Below are positions 9,531-18,740 of a DNA stretch of 64,000 nucleotides, one piece after another (position 1 is the first letter of the stretch; the number at the start of each line of letters is the position of its first letter). The DNA comes from an uncultured Eggerthellaceae bacterium (lineage in GTDB: Bacteria; Actinomycetota; Coriobacteriia; Coriobacteriales; Eggerthellaceae): assembly GCA_910589125.1 (NCBI GenBank), contig CAJURX010000003.1, positions 37,134 through 101,133 on the forward strand. Direction: 5' to 3'. The translations under genes were made by a program, and so were the position numbers. Under the pieces are notes generated by a model. The model was given only the letters and a program-made list of their open reading frames with translations, searched no databases and was not told where the DNA came from.

Positions 9531-10382
9531 ATGCAGTATGAAAGGGCGCAGTTGAAGCGCTTGCAAGCCATCGAGCTGGAGATGCTGAAAGCGATCGATG
9601 CGGTTTGTAGGAAGCTTGGCATAGATTACTTCTTGGATTCTGGCACTGCCTTGGGTGCTGCGCGTCATAGGGGCTTCATTCCTTGGGATGATGATATCGA
9701 TCTGGGGATGCCCAGATCGGACTACGATCGCTTCCTCCAAGCTGCTCCGTGCCTGCTTGCTCAAGAGGGGTATGTCGTGGTCAGTCCTCATGATGATGAG
9801 ACCGTCGCCTGCCAGTTCGCAAAGGTCATGAAGCAGGGAACGAGATTCCTGACACAGGAGACGAAGGATGCTGGCTTCGATCAAGGCGTATTCATCGATG
9901 TGTTCCCCTATGATGCGATCTCGGACGATGCAGATCTGGCGCAGCGGCAGATCAAGCGATGCTTGTTCTGGCAGCGTGTCTCCTATCTCTATCATTCACC
10001 GCACATCTATGTGCCGCACGGCGGGGTGCTTGGGGCATGCGAGCGTGCAGCGTGCTATGTGCTCCATGGTCTTGCACGCTTGCTATTCACGCCGAAGCGG
10101 ATCAATGGATCCTTTGAAAGGTGGGCGCTGGTAGGAAAAGATGATCCGAGCGGCAGGTTGATGGTGTTCGCGTATCCGCTCGAGGATGGATTCGAAGCAG
10201 AGTGGCTCTTTCCTGCCACAGATGTGGATTTCGAAGATGCGCGATTCCCGGCGCCACGAGAGCTTGATAGGTATCTCTCCCATCTTTATGGGAATTGGAC
10301 CGCGTTGCCACCCGAGGATCAGAGAAGGAATCATGCCCCGCTCACGCTCGAGCTTGGCGATCAGGTAGAGTGCTCGCGATAG
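9531..10382 (+). CDS. licD: LicD-family phosphocholine transferase
   Basis: LicD enzymes transfer phosphocholine (or related groups) from CDP-choline to a cell-surface glycan. The family signature is clear: YFLDSGTALGAARHRGFIPW at residues 33-52, then DDDIDLGM with the metal-binding acidic cluster (53-60). The length of 283 aa is typical. The start at 9531 is chosen because AGGAGG at 9515-9520 is well placed; an in-frame ATG at 9486 lies inside the DUF2304 gene. It works with the licC-licA fusion and licB at 15912-18679. Its 3' end overlaps the convergent GT4 gene by 22 bp. Confidence 0.88.
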   Translation: MQYERAQLKRLQAIELEMLKAIDAVCRKLGIDYFLDSGTALGAARHRGFIPWDDDIDLGMPRSDYDRFLQAAPCLLAQEGYVVVSPHDDETVACQFAKVMKQGTRFLTQETKDAGFDQGVFIDVFPYDAISDDADLAQRQIKRCLFWQRVSYLYHSPHIYVPHGGVLGACERAACYVLHGLARLLFTPKRINGSFERWALVGKDDPSGRLMVFAYPLEDGFEAEWLFPATDVDFEDARFPAPRELDRYLSHLYGNWTALPPEDQRRNHAPLTLELGDQVECSR

Positions 10383-11464
10383 AATTCGAATAGCGCGTCT
10401 GCAACGACACTGATATCGAAACCTTGCTTTCGAACGAGCGCGCATCTGTCATCTTTCGATAGGCGTGATGCTGCGTAGGCTTCAATCGCCGCATTCGTCC
10501 AAAGGCTCTGATCCAATGGAAGGCGTTTTGCTCGGTCAGAGATGCAAGCGTGTCCTGGGGTGCCTGTAGAGGCGATGCAGTGCAGTCCTGCTGCTTGGGC
10601 TTCGACGAAGGAGATGCCCAGCCCTTCATATAGAGATGGGAAGAGGAAGACATCCATGGATCTGAGGGCCTCGGGTATGTCATCTCTGATGCCTGCGAAC
10701 GTGACCGCATCGGAGAGCCCGAGAGTCCGTGCTCGTTCGCATGTGGCATCTTCTTCTGGTCCTCTCCCGATGAGCAGGAGCTTAGCTGATGGTAAGCTCT
10801 TCTTGATATCAGCGAATACGTCAAGGAGGAAACGGTGATTCTTCTCTGGTGAGAATCTCCCTACATGGCCGAAGACGGGCTCTTCGCCAAAGCCAAAGGA
10901 TGCCTTGGCTCGTTCAATGCTCTCAGGGCCACGTGCGTATGCTTCCACCTCGATGCCGTTATTTACGATGCGACACGTATCGCCGGCGGCGATCTTGCGG
11001 CCGAAGCGATCAAGCGCTGCTTCAGGAGAGCAGGCCATATAGAAATCTGAGATTCCTCGTACTGGACGAGCGATAGCTTTGAAAGCGATATCGCGCGGTG
11101 ATGTGATGCGCACTGCCGAATGGCTATGGGCAATGGTGTAGCGACCTTGCAACTTCGATTCAGCAAGATAGATAGGTGCAGAGCTGCCGATATGGCCATG
11201 GATGATTCGATATTCGGGATGGTCGGTCAAGAGGGTGCGGAATGCACGCCGATAGCTCCTGTGATTGATGAGCGTGTATCTGGGGATGTGGTGTATCTTT
11301 CCGCCCATGCTGACGATCTCATGATCGTAATCGCATGCTCGCTCTGCATTGACGAGGAAGTCGAACTGCACCTTCGTTCGGTCCATGTGGCGATAGAGAT
11401 TCATGATGAATGTTTCGGTTCCGGCTCTATCCATGGCACCGACGACGTGGAGGACGTTGATCAT
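10361..11464 (-). CDS. Glycosyltransferase family 4 protein
   Basis: A 367-aa GT-B enzyme. MINVLHVVGAMDRAGTETFIM is the conserved N-terminus and the C-terminal half has HVGRFSPEKNHRFL and PSLYEGLGISFVEAQAAG. The frame extends upstream to 11599, but AGGAG six bases before the ATG at 11464 and family alignment support the shorter start. The similarity to capsular transferases is general, so the substrate is unknown. It is divergent from the GT4 gene at 11582, with which it shares a ~117-bp intergenic region. Confidence 0.87.
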   Translation of the reverse strand: MINVLHVVGAMDRAGTETFIMNLYRHMDRTKVQFDFLVNAERACDYDHEIVSMGGKIHHIPRYTLINHRSYRRAFRTLLTDHPEYRIIHGHIGSSAPIYLAESKLQGRYTIAHSHSAVRITSPRDIAFKAIARPVRGISDFYMACSPEAALDRFGRKIAAGDTCRIVNNGIEVEAYARGPESIERAKASFGFGEEPVFGHVGRFSPEKNHRFLLDVFADIKKSLPSAKLLLIGRGPEEDATCERARTLGLSDAVTFAGIRDDIPEALRSMDVFLFPSLYEGLGISFVEAQAAGLHCIASTGTPGHACISDRAKRLPLDQSLWTNAAIEAYAASRLSKDDRCALVRKQGFDISVVADALFEFYREHST

Positions 11465-11581
11465 CGTGTCTCCTGCGCTAGACGGGGATATGTGGCGATG
11501 GAGCTTGGTTGTGCAAGATGGTAGTGTATCATTCGCTGGAAGAGGCGATCCTGCAGGCGGTCGATGGACGGAGCTTTCCTG

Positions 11582-12700
11582 ATGAGAGTCTTGGTTCACG
11601 GATTGAGCTCGTGCGTTGGTGGCGTCGAGTCATTCTTGCTCAATTATTGTCCTGTGATGTCACAGGTATCTCCTTGCTTGAGCTTCGAGTACGTCGTTTA
11701 TGATGAGGTCCCTTCGTATGCGACAGAAAAGGGTCTCGATCGATCCGCTCTTCATGTCGTGCCCAGCCGTGGTGCTTCTCTGCGTGCCAATCGTGAGGGG
11801 CTGCGACGGGTGATCGAGGGAGGGGGCTATGATTGCGTCTGGGGAAATTTCTGCTCTTTGAGCGACATGGGTCCTTTGATGGAGGCTAGGGGATCCGTAC
11901 CTATGCGCGTGGCTCATGCGCATAGCTCACGCAATATGGGCACTCCTCTCACGGCTGCTCTGCATGCTTTGCATAAGGGAAGCGTCGAAGGTGCGGCAAC
12001 GGACCTGTTGAGCTGCTCTCGCGAAGCTGCTCGGTTCATGTTCCCTGCAAAGCTGCATCATCTCGAATCTCCTCGCATCGTTCCCAACGGCGTGGATGTT
12101 GGTCGATTCGCATTCGACGACGATGAGCGTCAGAGGATCCGACGAGCATGGGGTCTTGATGATGCCTTGGTGCTCGTTTATCTAGGGCGATTCAGTGTTG
12201 AGAAGAATCCGCATTTCGCTGTTGATGTATTGCGAGCTTTGAGGTCGCAGGGTGTCGATGGGCGATTGGTGATGCTGGGTGATGGGCCGCAGCGTGCAGA
12301 GGTGTCGGCGCAGGTGGAGCGCGAGGGGCTAAGCGATGCCGTTCTAATGCTCGGCACAGTCTCCGATGTGGAGCGCTATCTTTCGGCAGCAGATGTCCTG
12401 GTCATGCCCTCGCTCTTCGAGGGATTGCCGCTGGCTTTGGTGGAGGCGCAAGCTTCAGGACTGGGGTGCATCGTCTCGGAAGGTGTCCCTCTTGAGGCGC
12501 TGCTCGTTCCACATGTAGCACGCCTTGCCTTGACCGATCCGGTCGAGGCGTGGGCTCGACGTGCGAGGGATCTTGGCGAGATGCGTCGGGATCGAAGGCT
12601 CAGTGCGCAGATGGTCGCAGATGCGGGATTCGACTTGCAACGCAATGGCCGCGAATTGGCGGAGTGGTTCTTGGGAAGATATGATCTAAGGCGCTCGTAG
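11582..12700 (+). CDS. Glycosyltransferase family 4 protein
   Basis: A 372-aa GT-B enzyme, recognisable from MRVLVHGLSSCVGGVESFLLNY at the start, YLGRFSVEKNPHFAVDVL, and the donor-site segment PSLFEGLPLALVEAQASG. An alternative start six codons upstream (11564) is possible. It resembles the neighbouring GT4 gene at 10361-11464 in motifs, so the two may be distant paralogues adding successive sugars. It ends 18 bp before the convergent flippase gene. Confidence 0.87.
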   Translation: MRVLVHGLSSCVGGVESFLLNYCPVMSQVSPCLSFEYVVYDEVPSYATEKGLDRSALHVVPSRGASLRANREGLRRVIEGGGYDCVWGNFCSLSDMGPLMEARGSVPMRVAHAHSSRNMGTPLTAALHALHKGSVEGAATDLLSCSREAARFMFPAKLHHLESPRIVPNGVDVGRFAFDDDERQRIRRAWGLDDALVLVYLGRFSVEKNPHFAVDVLRALRSQGVDGRLVMLGDGPQRAEVSAQVEREGLSDAVLMLGTVSDVERYLSAADVLVMPSLFEGLPLALVEAQASGLGCIVSEGVPLEALLVPHVARLALTDPVEAWARRARDLGEMRRDRRLSAQMVADAGFDLQRNGRELAEWFLGRYDLRRS

Positions 12701-12718
12701 ATGTCAAGCGTTGCTGCT

Positions 12719-13996
12719 CTAGGGCTTGGCGGTCGAATCCGAGGTGCATCCATGCGGTCTTCGCAGGTAGGGCAGGGCGCATCCGAGCCGACAGAGCATG
12801 AACACGAATTCAGTGAGATCTCGCAGTATCGCCACGGTGAAGATGTCAAAGCGCCCCAAGGCTATCAACAGGATGAAACCTGCGATCTGAAAGGCTGCAG
12901 CAGCAAAGGTCGTTGCGGTGAGGGTCTTTATCTTCCCTACCGCGGCAAGCACGGGGAATCCCAAGATGATCACCACATATGAGAAGAGGAGCAAAGGTGC
13001 GGTCAGGGCGATGACATATGCCCCCTCGGCATATTCTGGACCGCCGATGATGGCCATGATGATGCCGCTCATCAACGCATAAGCGATCGAGCCTATGAAT
13101 GCAGCGATGGTCCCTAGGATAAGGAGCTTTCGAGCGAGCTTGAAGTCACGGCGCTTGATCATGTGCGGATACAGGCTATTGGCGATAGGGGAATAGAGGG
13201 CCTGGATGGCGGAGACTACCATCATGGCAAGGGACCAATAGGAGATATCCGCTTCATTCGTGATGTATATCCCGATCAGGAGGGTGGTGAGAGATGAGAG
13301 CACGGTATCTGCGGCATTCGAGGCAAAGAAAGCCGTTGCTCCCTTGAACATCCTAGCCAGTTGCTTGCTCGAGACCGGAGCGATGCGCACATGGCGTACG
13401 AGGAACACATCCATCCATGACCAGGTGAGTGCGATGAAGGTGGCGACGGTCTCGAAGATGGGTACGAGCAGGAGCTGGTCGGGTCCCTTGATGAATAAGA
13501 AGATGCATGTGACCGCAACTACCTGCGAGGCGACATAGCGTTTGGTGATGATGCGCATATCCTCGATGCCCTGGAAGATGAAATCGGGGAGCATGGCGGT
13601 GAGACAGATGTTGATGAAGGCGATGACTGCGTAGGTTGGATTCTGCGCAAGGATGGGAATCAGGGGAATGGCGATGCAGAGGATGGCCGATCCTGCGAGG
13701 CAGAGCATGAGGCGCAGGAAGATGATGGCGCTCGTAGGTGCATCAAGGCTCTTGCCTTCAGCAGATGCAAGGGCTATGACACGGGTGCCGTAGGTGTTGA
13801 ACCCGTAATTGATGACGGTCTGCAGAAATGCCATGGCGGCATAGACATAGGCACGAACGGCATATATGTCAGGTCCTAGGACGCGTGTCAGGTAGGGGAT
13901 GGTGATGAGGGGGAAGATGTATTGAGCACCTTGGAGCAGGTATTGAAAGAATGTATTGCGGAAGAACAGCTTCCGATTGGGTGTCTTTGCTTCCAT
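12719..13996 (-). CDS. Wzx-like oligosaccharide flippase
   Basis: A 425-aa polytopic membrane protein of the polysaccharide export/MATE-like flippase superfamily, predicted to move lipid-linked repeat units across the membrane. The N-terminus NTFFQYLLQGAQYIFPLITIPYLTRVLGP is strongly Wzx-like, and hydrophobic spans continue to the C-terminus. No good Shine-Dalgarno supports either the ATG at 13996 or a GTG at 14005, so the start is uncertain by three codons. Its presence argues for a flippase-type rather than ABC-transporter-type assembly pathway. It is convergent with the GT4 gene on its left and divergent from the membrane protein on its right. Confidence 0.85.
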   Translation of the reverse strand: MEAKTPNRKLFFRNTFFQYLLQGAQYIFPLITIPYLTRVLGPDIYAVRAYVYAAMAFLQTVINYGFNTYGTRVIALASAEGKSLDAPTSAIIFLRLMLCLAGSAILCIAIPLIPILAQNPTYAVIAFINICLTAMLPDFIFQGIEDMRIITKRYVASQVVAVTCIFLFIKGPDQLLLVPIFETVATFIALTWSWMDVFLVRHVRIAPVSSKQLARMFKGATAFFASNAADTVLSSLTTLLIGIYITNEADISYWSLAMMVVSAIQALYSPIANSLYPHMIKRRDFKLARKLLILGTIAAFIGSIAYALMSGIIMAIIGGPEYAEGAYVIALTAPLLLFSYVVIILGFPVLAAVGKIKTLTATTFAAAAFQIAGFILLIALGRFDIFTVAILRDLTEFVFMLCRLGCALPYLRRPHGCTSDSTAKP

Positions 13997-14059
13997 GGGG
14001 GTCACTTTATCATTTCGAAGGGTCGTGTGGGGTGGCTCGAGCGTCCATGAGGTATATTT

Positions 14060-14077
14060 ACCTGAAAGCAGTCAGGT
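14060..14077 (+). promoter_or_regulatory. Inverted repeat in divergent intergenic region
   Basis: ACCTGA-6 nt-TCAGGT sits between the divergent flippase and DUF6020-like genes, next to an AT-rich TATATTTA. It could be an operator for both genes or a 5'-leader hairpin; no regulator is identified. Confidence 0.35.
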
Positions 14078-14104
14078 GTTGAAAGTGATAAGGAGCGTGG
14101 TGCG

Positions 14105-15823
14105 TTGGTGAGAAGCGGGCACCTGTATGGGGTCTCCAAGGATAAGAGAGCTGTCATCCTGCTGCTGGTATTCTCATTCCTGTTCGCCCTTTCTTGGACC
14201 CTCCCTTCCTATGCAGATGGAGCGTCGCTCAGATCGTGTCTAGGAGAGGCGGTTCTCCTGACAGTTCCCCTTTTCTTCCTGTTCGTAGCTTTGGTTTGGG
14301 TGGTTGACGTGATCCGCGAAGCACGAGCTTCAAAAGCTTCGATTTCGCCTGGACAAGAGCAAGGGAACCGTACAGGAGAACGTCGAGCCATTGACCAACG
14401 CGCCCTTGCTGCTTTCGTGGGAAGGCATAAGGTCTTCTTGATCGTTCTCTCTCTGACCTTCTCTGTGTGGCTCATAGTGTATCTGGTTTGTTTTCCGGGT
14501 ATCTTCTCTGTTGACTCTGCGGATATCATCCATATGGTCACGGGTAAGCCTTTCGAGAGCAGCTCTTTTCGCTACGGCGGCTTGAATGATCACCACCCTT
14601 TGCTCTATACCTTCTTGAATTGGCTCATCTTGAGTGTCGGCGAGCTTTGCGGTGTGCCCTTGGAGTCCGCGGTGGGCCTGCTCTCTTTCTTCCATATGGT
14701 CTGTCTGGCGCTCAGCTGTTCTTATTGCGCTTCGACGCTCTATTCCCTCACCGGTTCTAAATGGACGGTCATCCTTTGCGTACTGGTCTTGTCATTCAAT
14801 CCGCTGGTAGCTCTATATGCGATAACGGTTTGGAAGGATGTCCTGTTCGGCGCCCTTGCGTTGGCTTTGCTGTGTGTGACAGTGCGTCTTTTGAGATGTC
14901 CGGATTGCTATCAAGCTAGGTGGCATCGCATCATCCCTTGGTCTTTCCTCTTGGCGGCATGCATGTTGATGCGAAGCAATGGTCTGGTCATCGCGTTGGC
15001 ATTGGCTATCGGCGTCATAGTCCTCGTGAGGAGAGAGCCTCTCTGTCGGATGGTCTCAGTCGCCCTTGCATGCGCCTTGGCGGTTTTCGTCATGGTGAAA
15101 GGGCCGGTTTCCTGGGCGATGGAGGTCGAATCTGCTCACTTCGCCGAAGGAGTATCGTTGCCATTGCAGCAGATCGCCCGGGTGGTAGAGGAAGAAGGGA
15201 TCCTCTCTCAGGAGCAAGAAGGTCTTCTTCAGGCCATCGTTCCTTTTGATGCTATGAAAGAGACCTATGATCCGTGGTCTGCGAATGGGGTCAAGTTCAA
15301 TGCCTCTTTCGACGATGCGTTCCTCGAGTCGCATGCAAGCGACTTCCTGAAGACATGGTTCGAGGCTGGCCTGCAGAACCCTGGAGCGTATCTGCGTGCT
15401 TGGTGCGACTTGACCAGTTGCTATTGGTCGGTGGATGGGTTCACGTGGTATTTGAGTGATGTTGGTTATGATTCAGATGATGATGGAGAACCGGAGGCCA
15501 TGAATCTCATTCCTTGGCTTATCAGTCCAAGCGGCCTCTTCGGCTTTTGCGATACGTATATCAGCGTCTTTCAGCCTTTGTTCAAACCAGGGTTCCTTGC
15601 TTGGTTCGTGCTCTTTTCGGTGGTGGTGTGCGTTCTTCGGCGACAGAGGATCTGCCTTGTGGTAGCGCTGGGTCTTGCAGCCTATTGGGTTACATATCTG
15701 ATTGCGGCGCCTGCTGCAGACTTCAGGTACAGCTTTCCCCTTCTTTTGAGCGTACCATTGGTGTTCTCGTTGTTGGTTTCGCCTCTTGGCATGCCATCGT
15801 CTAAAGATAGGGAGCGAACTTGA
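14105..15823 (+). CDS. Polytopic membrane protein (DUF6020-like)
   Basis: A 572-aa membrane protein starting at TTG (14105) or GTG (14108) behind AAGGAG at 14091-14096. Two spans lie in the first 80 residues, then a charged loop, and more spans up to the C-terminus. The segment FPGIFSVDSADIIHMVTG followed by DHHPLLYTF is characteristic of the DUF6020 family, which looks like GT-C/GtrII-type glycosyltransferases with acidic residues in the first outer loop. It is probably a membrane glycosyltransferase acting on the surface polymer; this is inference only. It ends 88 bp before the licC-licA fusion. Confidence 0.7.
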   Translation: MVRSGHLYGVSKDKRAVILLLVFSFLFALSWTLPSYADGASLRSCLGEAVLLTVPLFFLFVALVWVVDVIREARASKASISPGQEQGNRTGERRAIDQRALAAFVGRHKVFLIVLSLTFSVWLIVYLVCFPGIFSVDSADIIHMVTGKPFESSSFRYGGLNDHHPLLYTFLNWLILSVGELCGVPLESAVGLLSFFHMVCLALSCSYCASTLYSLTGSKWTVILCVLVLSFNPLVALYAITVWKDVLFGALALALLCVTVRLLRCPDCYQARWHRIIPWSFLLAACMLMRSNGLVIALALAIGVIVLVRREPLCRMVSVALACALAVFVMVKGPVSWAMEVESAHFAEGVSLPLQQIARVVEEEGILSQEQEGLLQAIVPFDAMKETYDPWSANGVKFNASFDDAFLESHASDFLKTWFEAGLQNPGAYLRAWCDLTSCYWSVDGFTWYLSDVGYDSDDDGEPEAMNLIPWLISPSGLFGFCDTYISVFQPLFKPGFLAWFVLFSVVVCVLRRQRICLVVALGLAAYWVTYLIAAPAADFRYSFPLLLSVPLVFSLLVSPLGMPSSKDRERT

Positions 15824-15874
15824 TCCCCGCTCGCAGAGCCTTGCTGCCGTTCGTCTAGCGAAGCGCCATCGCTT

Positions 15875-15883
15875 TGCTATAGT
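15875..15883 (+). promoter_or_regulatory. Extended -10 promoter for the lic genes
   Basis: TGCTATAGT carries the TGn extension of an extended -10 element and lies about 30 bp before the licC-licA start. No convincing -35 box is seen. Transcription would start near 15890. Confidence 0.5.
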
Positions 15884-15911
15884 GCTCTTGTTCATATTTA
15901 TAGAAAAGAGC

Positions 15912-17741
15912 ATGAAATTGAACATCAGATCATTCGAGGTGCTGACTGTCTTGGCAGGGCGGTCGGACCTTACCCAACGGGAGATCGCTCAAGAGGCGCG
16001 CATGTCCTTGGGGTCTGTCAGCTCCACGCTTGCTGAGTTGCGAGCAGATGGCTTTGTGGAACAGGGCGCGAACAAGGTCACGGATGCCGGTCGCGCCGCC
16101 CTTGAGCCCTATCGGGTGCAGAATGCGATCATCTTGGCCGCAGGGCTTTCTTCTCGCTTCGTGCCCATCTCATACGAGAAGCCCAAGGGCATCCTCACCG
16201 TGCGCGGTGAGGTGCTCATAGAGCGGCAGATCAGACAGCTCAAGGAAGCAGGGATAGACGACATCACCGTGGTGGTGGGATACAAGAAGGAGTACTTCTT
16301 CTATCTTGAGGACGAGTTCGACGTGAAGCTGGTCGTGAATGAGGATTACGCTACGCGCAACAACCATTCCTCGCTCATGGCTGTGCGCGAACTCCTCGGT
16401 CGGACCTATATCTGCTCATCTGATGACTACTTCACCGAGAACCCCTTCAGACCCTATGAGCTCAAGGCCTCCTATGCAGCGCAGTATGCAGATGGCCCCA
16501 CGGAGGAGTGGTGCATGGAAGTGGGTGCCAAGGGTCGTATCAAGTCGGTCACCATCGGCGGCGACCATGCGTGGTACATGATCGGGCACGCCTTCTTCGA
16601 CGAGGCGTTCTCTGCGCGATTCGTGGAGATCCTGGAGGCGGAATACGCTCTGCCGCAGACGCTCCCGAAGCTCTGGGAGGAGCTCTATGTCGATCACATC
16701 AAGGACTTCGACATGGTCATCCGCACATTCGATGCTGACTCCATCTGGGAGTTCGATTCTATCGACGATCTGCGAGAGTTCGATCCGCTGTTCATAGAGA
16801 ATGTGGATTCAGAGGCATTCGAGAACATTTCGAAGGTGCTGGGCTGCTCTCGTTCAGAGATACGCGACATATACCCATTGAAGCAGGGGTTGACGAATCT
16901 GTCATGCCATTTTGCGATCGATGCGGGCGAATACGTCTATCGTCATCCCGGCATCGGGACAGAGCGTCTGATCGACCGGGCGGCTGAGGTGGTCGCGCAG
17001 CAGGTGGCAAAGGATCTTGGGATAGATGACACGTTCATCTTCGAGGATCCGGACACGGGTTGGAAGATATCTCGATTCATCCCTGATTGCAGGCAGCTCG
17101 ATCCTCATGATGATGCACAGCTTGCGCGCGCCATGCAGATGGCAGCGAAGCTGCATGCGGAAACCGTGGAGATGGATCGTACATTCGACTTCTTCGAGGA
17201 GAGCAAGAAGTACGAGCAGGCCCTCCTTGCGAAGGGCCCCATCGATGTACCGGGATACGCTCAGATGGCCGAGAAGGTGGCTCGTCTTCACGACATCATC
17301 AAGGCAGAGGGAGGGAAGCGGTGCCTCACGCACAATGACTTCTTCTATCTGAATCTGCTCCTTGATGCAGACGATGAGCTATATCTGATCGATTGGGAAT
17401 ATGCCGGCATGGCCGATCCCGCGAACGACCTGGGCACCTTCACGGTGACATGCGAGCTGTCCGAGGAGGAGGCCGAGCGTGCATTGGAGCATTATCTCGG
17501 CAGGCCTCCCACATTCGAGGAGAAGCGCCACTGCTTCGCGTTCATCGCGTTCGCGGGATGGTGCTGGTATGTGTGGTCATTGGTCAAGGAATCCGAGGGC
17601 GACTGCGTGGGGGAGTGGCTCTATATCTATTACAACTATTCGAAGGCGTATCTAGCGAAGGTCCTCGATTGGTATGAGGGCGACAGCTCTGAGGTGGCTC
17701 GATCCGAGAGCGATGCAGTCGAGAAGGGGAGCAGCAGATGA
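15912..17741 (+). CDS. Fused winged-helix / CTP:phosphocholine cytidylyltransferase (LicC) / choline kinase (LicA)
   Basis: A 609-aa three-part protein. Residues ~1-65 form a winged helix-turn-helix (TQREIAQEARMSLGSVSSTL). Residues ~70-300 are a nucleotidyltransferase with LAAGLSSRF and KPKGIL, like LicC, making CDP-choline. Residues ~310-600 are a choline kinase fold with LTHNDFFYLN (HND at 474-476) and IDWEY (493-497), like LicA. One polypeptide could thus phosphorylate choline and activate it. The longer open frame from 15786 overlaps the upstream gene and lacks support. Its stop overlaps the licB start (ATGA at 17738). In Haemophilus and pneumococcus licA and licC are separate genes; the N-terminal DNA-binding-type domain may add regulation. 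Confidence 0.88.
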   Translation: MKLNIRSFEVLTVLAGRSDLTQREIAQEARMSLGSVSSTLAELRADGFVEQGANKVTDAGRAALEPYRVQNAIILAAGLSSRFVPISYEKPKGILTVRGEVLIERQIRQLKEAGIDDITVVVGYKKEYFFYLEDEFDVKLVVNEDYATRNNHSSLMAVRELLGRTYICSSDDYFTENPFRPYELKASYAAQYADGPTEEWCMEVGAKGRIKSVTIGGDHAWYMIGHAFFDEAFSARFVEILEAEYALPQTLPKLWEELYVDHIKDFDMVIRTFDADSIWEFDSIDDLREFDPLFIENVDSEAFENISKVLGCSRSEIRDIYPLKQGLTNLSCHFAIDAGEYVYRHPGIGTERLIDRAAEVVAQQVAKDLGIDDTFIFEDPDTGWKISRFIPDCRQLDPHDDAQLARAMQMAAKLHAETVEMDRTFDFFEESKKYEQALLAKGPIDVPGYAQMAEKVARLHDIIKAEGGKRCLTHNDFFYLNLLLDADDELYLIDWEYAGMADPANDLGTFTVTCELSEEEAERALEHYLGRPPTFEEKRHCFAFIAFAGWCWYVWSLVKESEGDCVGEWLYIYYNYSKAYLAKVLDWYEGDSSEVARSESDAVEKGSSR

Positions 17742-18679
17742 AGTATGGATTGATGAGCGGTCTCCTTTGGGGGCTCGATACCGTCATCTTGGGGATAGGG
17801 CTTTCCATGTCCCCGTACATCGGCACGGCAGAAGCATTGGCACTCGCTGCCATCGTGGGCGCAGCGTTGCACGATGCGTTCTGCGCGCTGTGGCTGTTCC
17901 TGTACATGGCCGTACGGGGGCGCCTGAAGGATACATGGGCTGCGCTCAAGACGCGTAGCGGCAAGGTGGTCATCCTAGGTGCGCTTCTGGGTGGTCCTAT
18001 CGGCATGACGGGATATGTGTTCGCCATCAACAACATCGGAGCGGGCTATACCGCCATCATCTCGTCGTTCTATCCGGCCTTTGGCACTGTGATGGCCGTG
18101 CTCCTCCTCAAGGAGAGGATGACATGGAAGCAGGTCATCGCCTTGATGGTGGCGCTTGCGGGCATCATCGCCATGGGGTATCTCTCAGCTGACACTACGG
18201 TGACGGGAGATGCGGTGATCGGTCTCATCGGTGCGGCTGCATGCGTGATCGGGTGGGGGTCTGAGGCGGTCCTTTGCGCATGGGGGATGCGAGATGATGC
18301 CGTTGATAACGAGACGGCGCTGCAGATCAGGGAGACCACTTCTGCCCTGGTGTATCTGATCTTCGTGCTCCCGCTGTTCGGGGCGTGGGCATTCACCCTG
18401 TCAGCGTTCCCCAGCATGGCAACTGGAGTGGTCGCGTTGGCGGGTCTTGCTGGCGTCGCCTCGTACCTCTTCTACTACAAGGGGATCTCTGTCATCGGTG
18501 CCGCGAAGGGCATGGCGCTCAACATCTCGTATTCCGCTTGGGCTGTGCTCTTCGGGCTCATCCTCTTGGGAACGATACCAGGTCCCATCGAGATCATCTG
18601 CTGCATCGCCATCTTGTGCGGCACGGTGCTCGCTGCTTCGGATTGGAAGGAACTCTTCAGCCGCACGAAGGAGGCATAG
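17738..18679 (+). CDS. licB: Choline permease LicB (EamA/DMT family)
   Basis: A 313-aa protein with ten predicted membrane spans of the drug/metabolite transporter superfamily, with no long soluble domain. LicB proteins import choline. Assignment rests on the fold and on its ATGA coupling to the LicC-LicA fusion, the usual licABC neighbourhood. The N-terminus MKYGLMSGLLWGLDTVILG is typical of this clade. Together with licD at 9531 it completes a phosphocholine decoration pathway. Confidence 0.85.
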   Translation: MKYGLMSGLLWGLDTVILGIGLSMSPYIGTAEALALAAIVGAALHDAFCALWLFLYMAVRGRLKDTWAALKTRSGKVVILGALLGGPIGMTGYVFAINNIGAGYTAIISSFYPAFGTVMAVLLLKERMTWKQVIALMVALAGIIAMGYLSADTTVTGDAVIGLIGAAACVIGWGSEAVLCAWGMRDDAVDNETALQIRETTSALVYLIFVLPLFGAWAFTLSAFPSMATGVVALAGLAGVASYLFYYKGISVIGAAKGMALNISYSAWAVLFGLILLGTIPGPIEIICCIAILCGTVLAASDWKELFSRTKEA

Positions 18680-18740
18680 CCGTGCGATGCATCGGTGCCC
18701 TATTGCGTGAGCTGTCAGGGCTGAGGGTGTGCGCGGGTGG

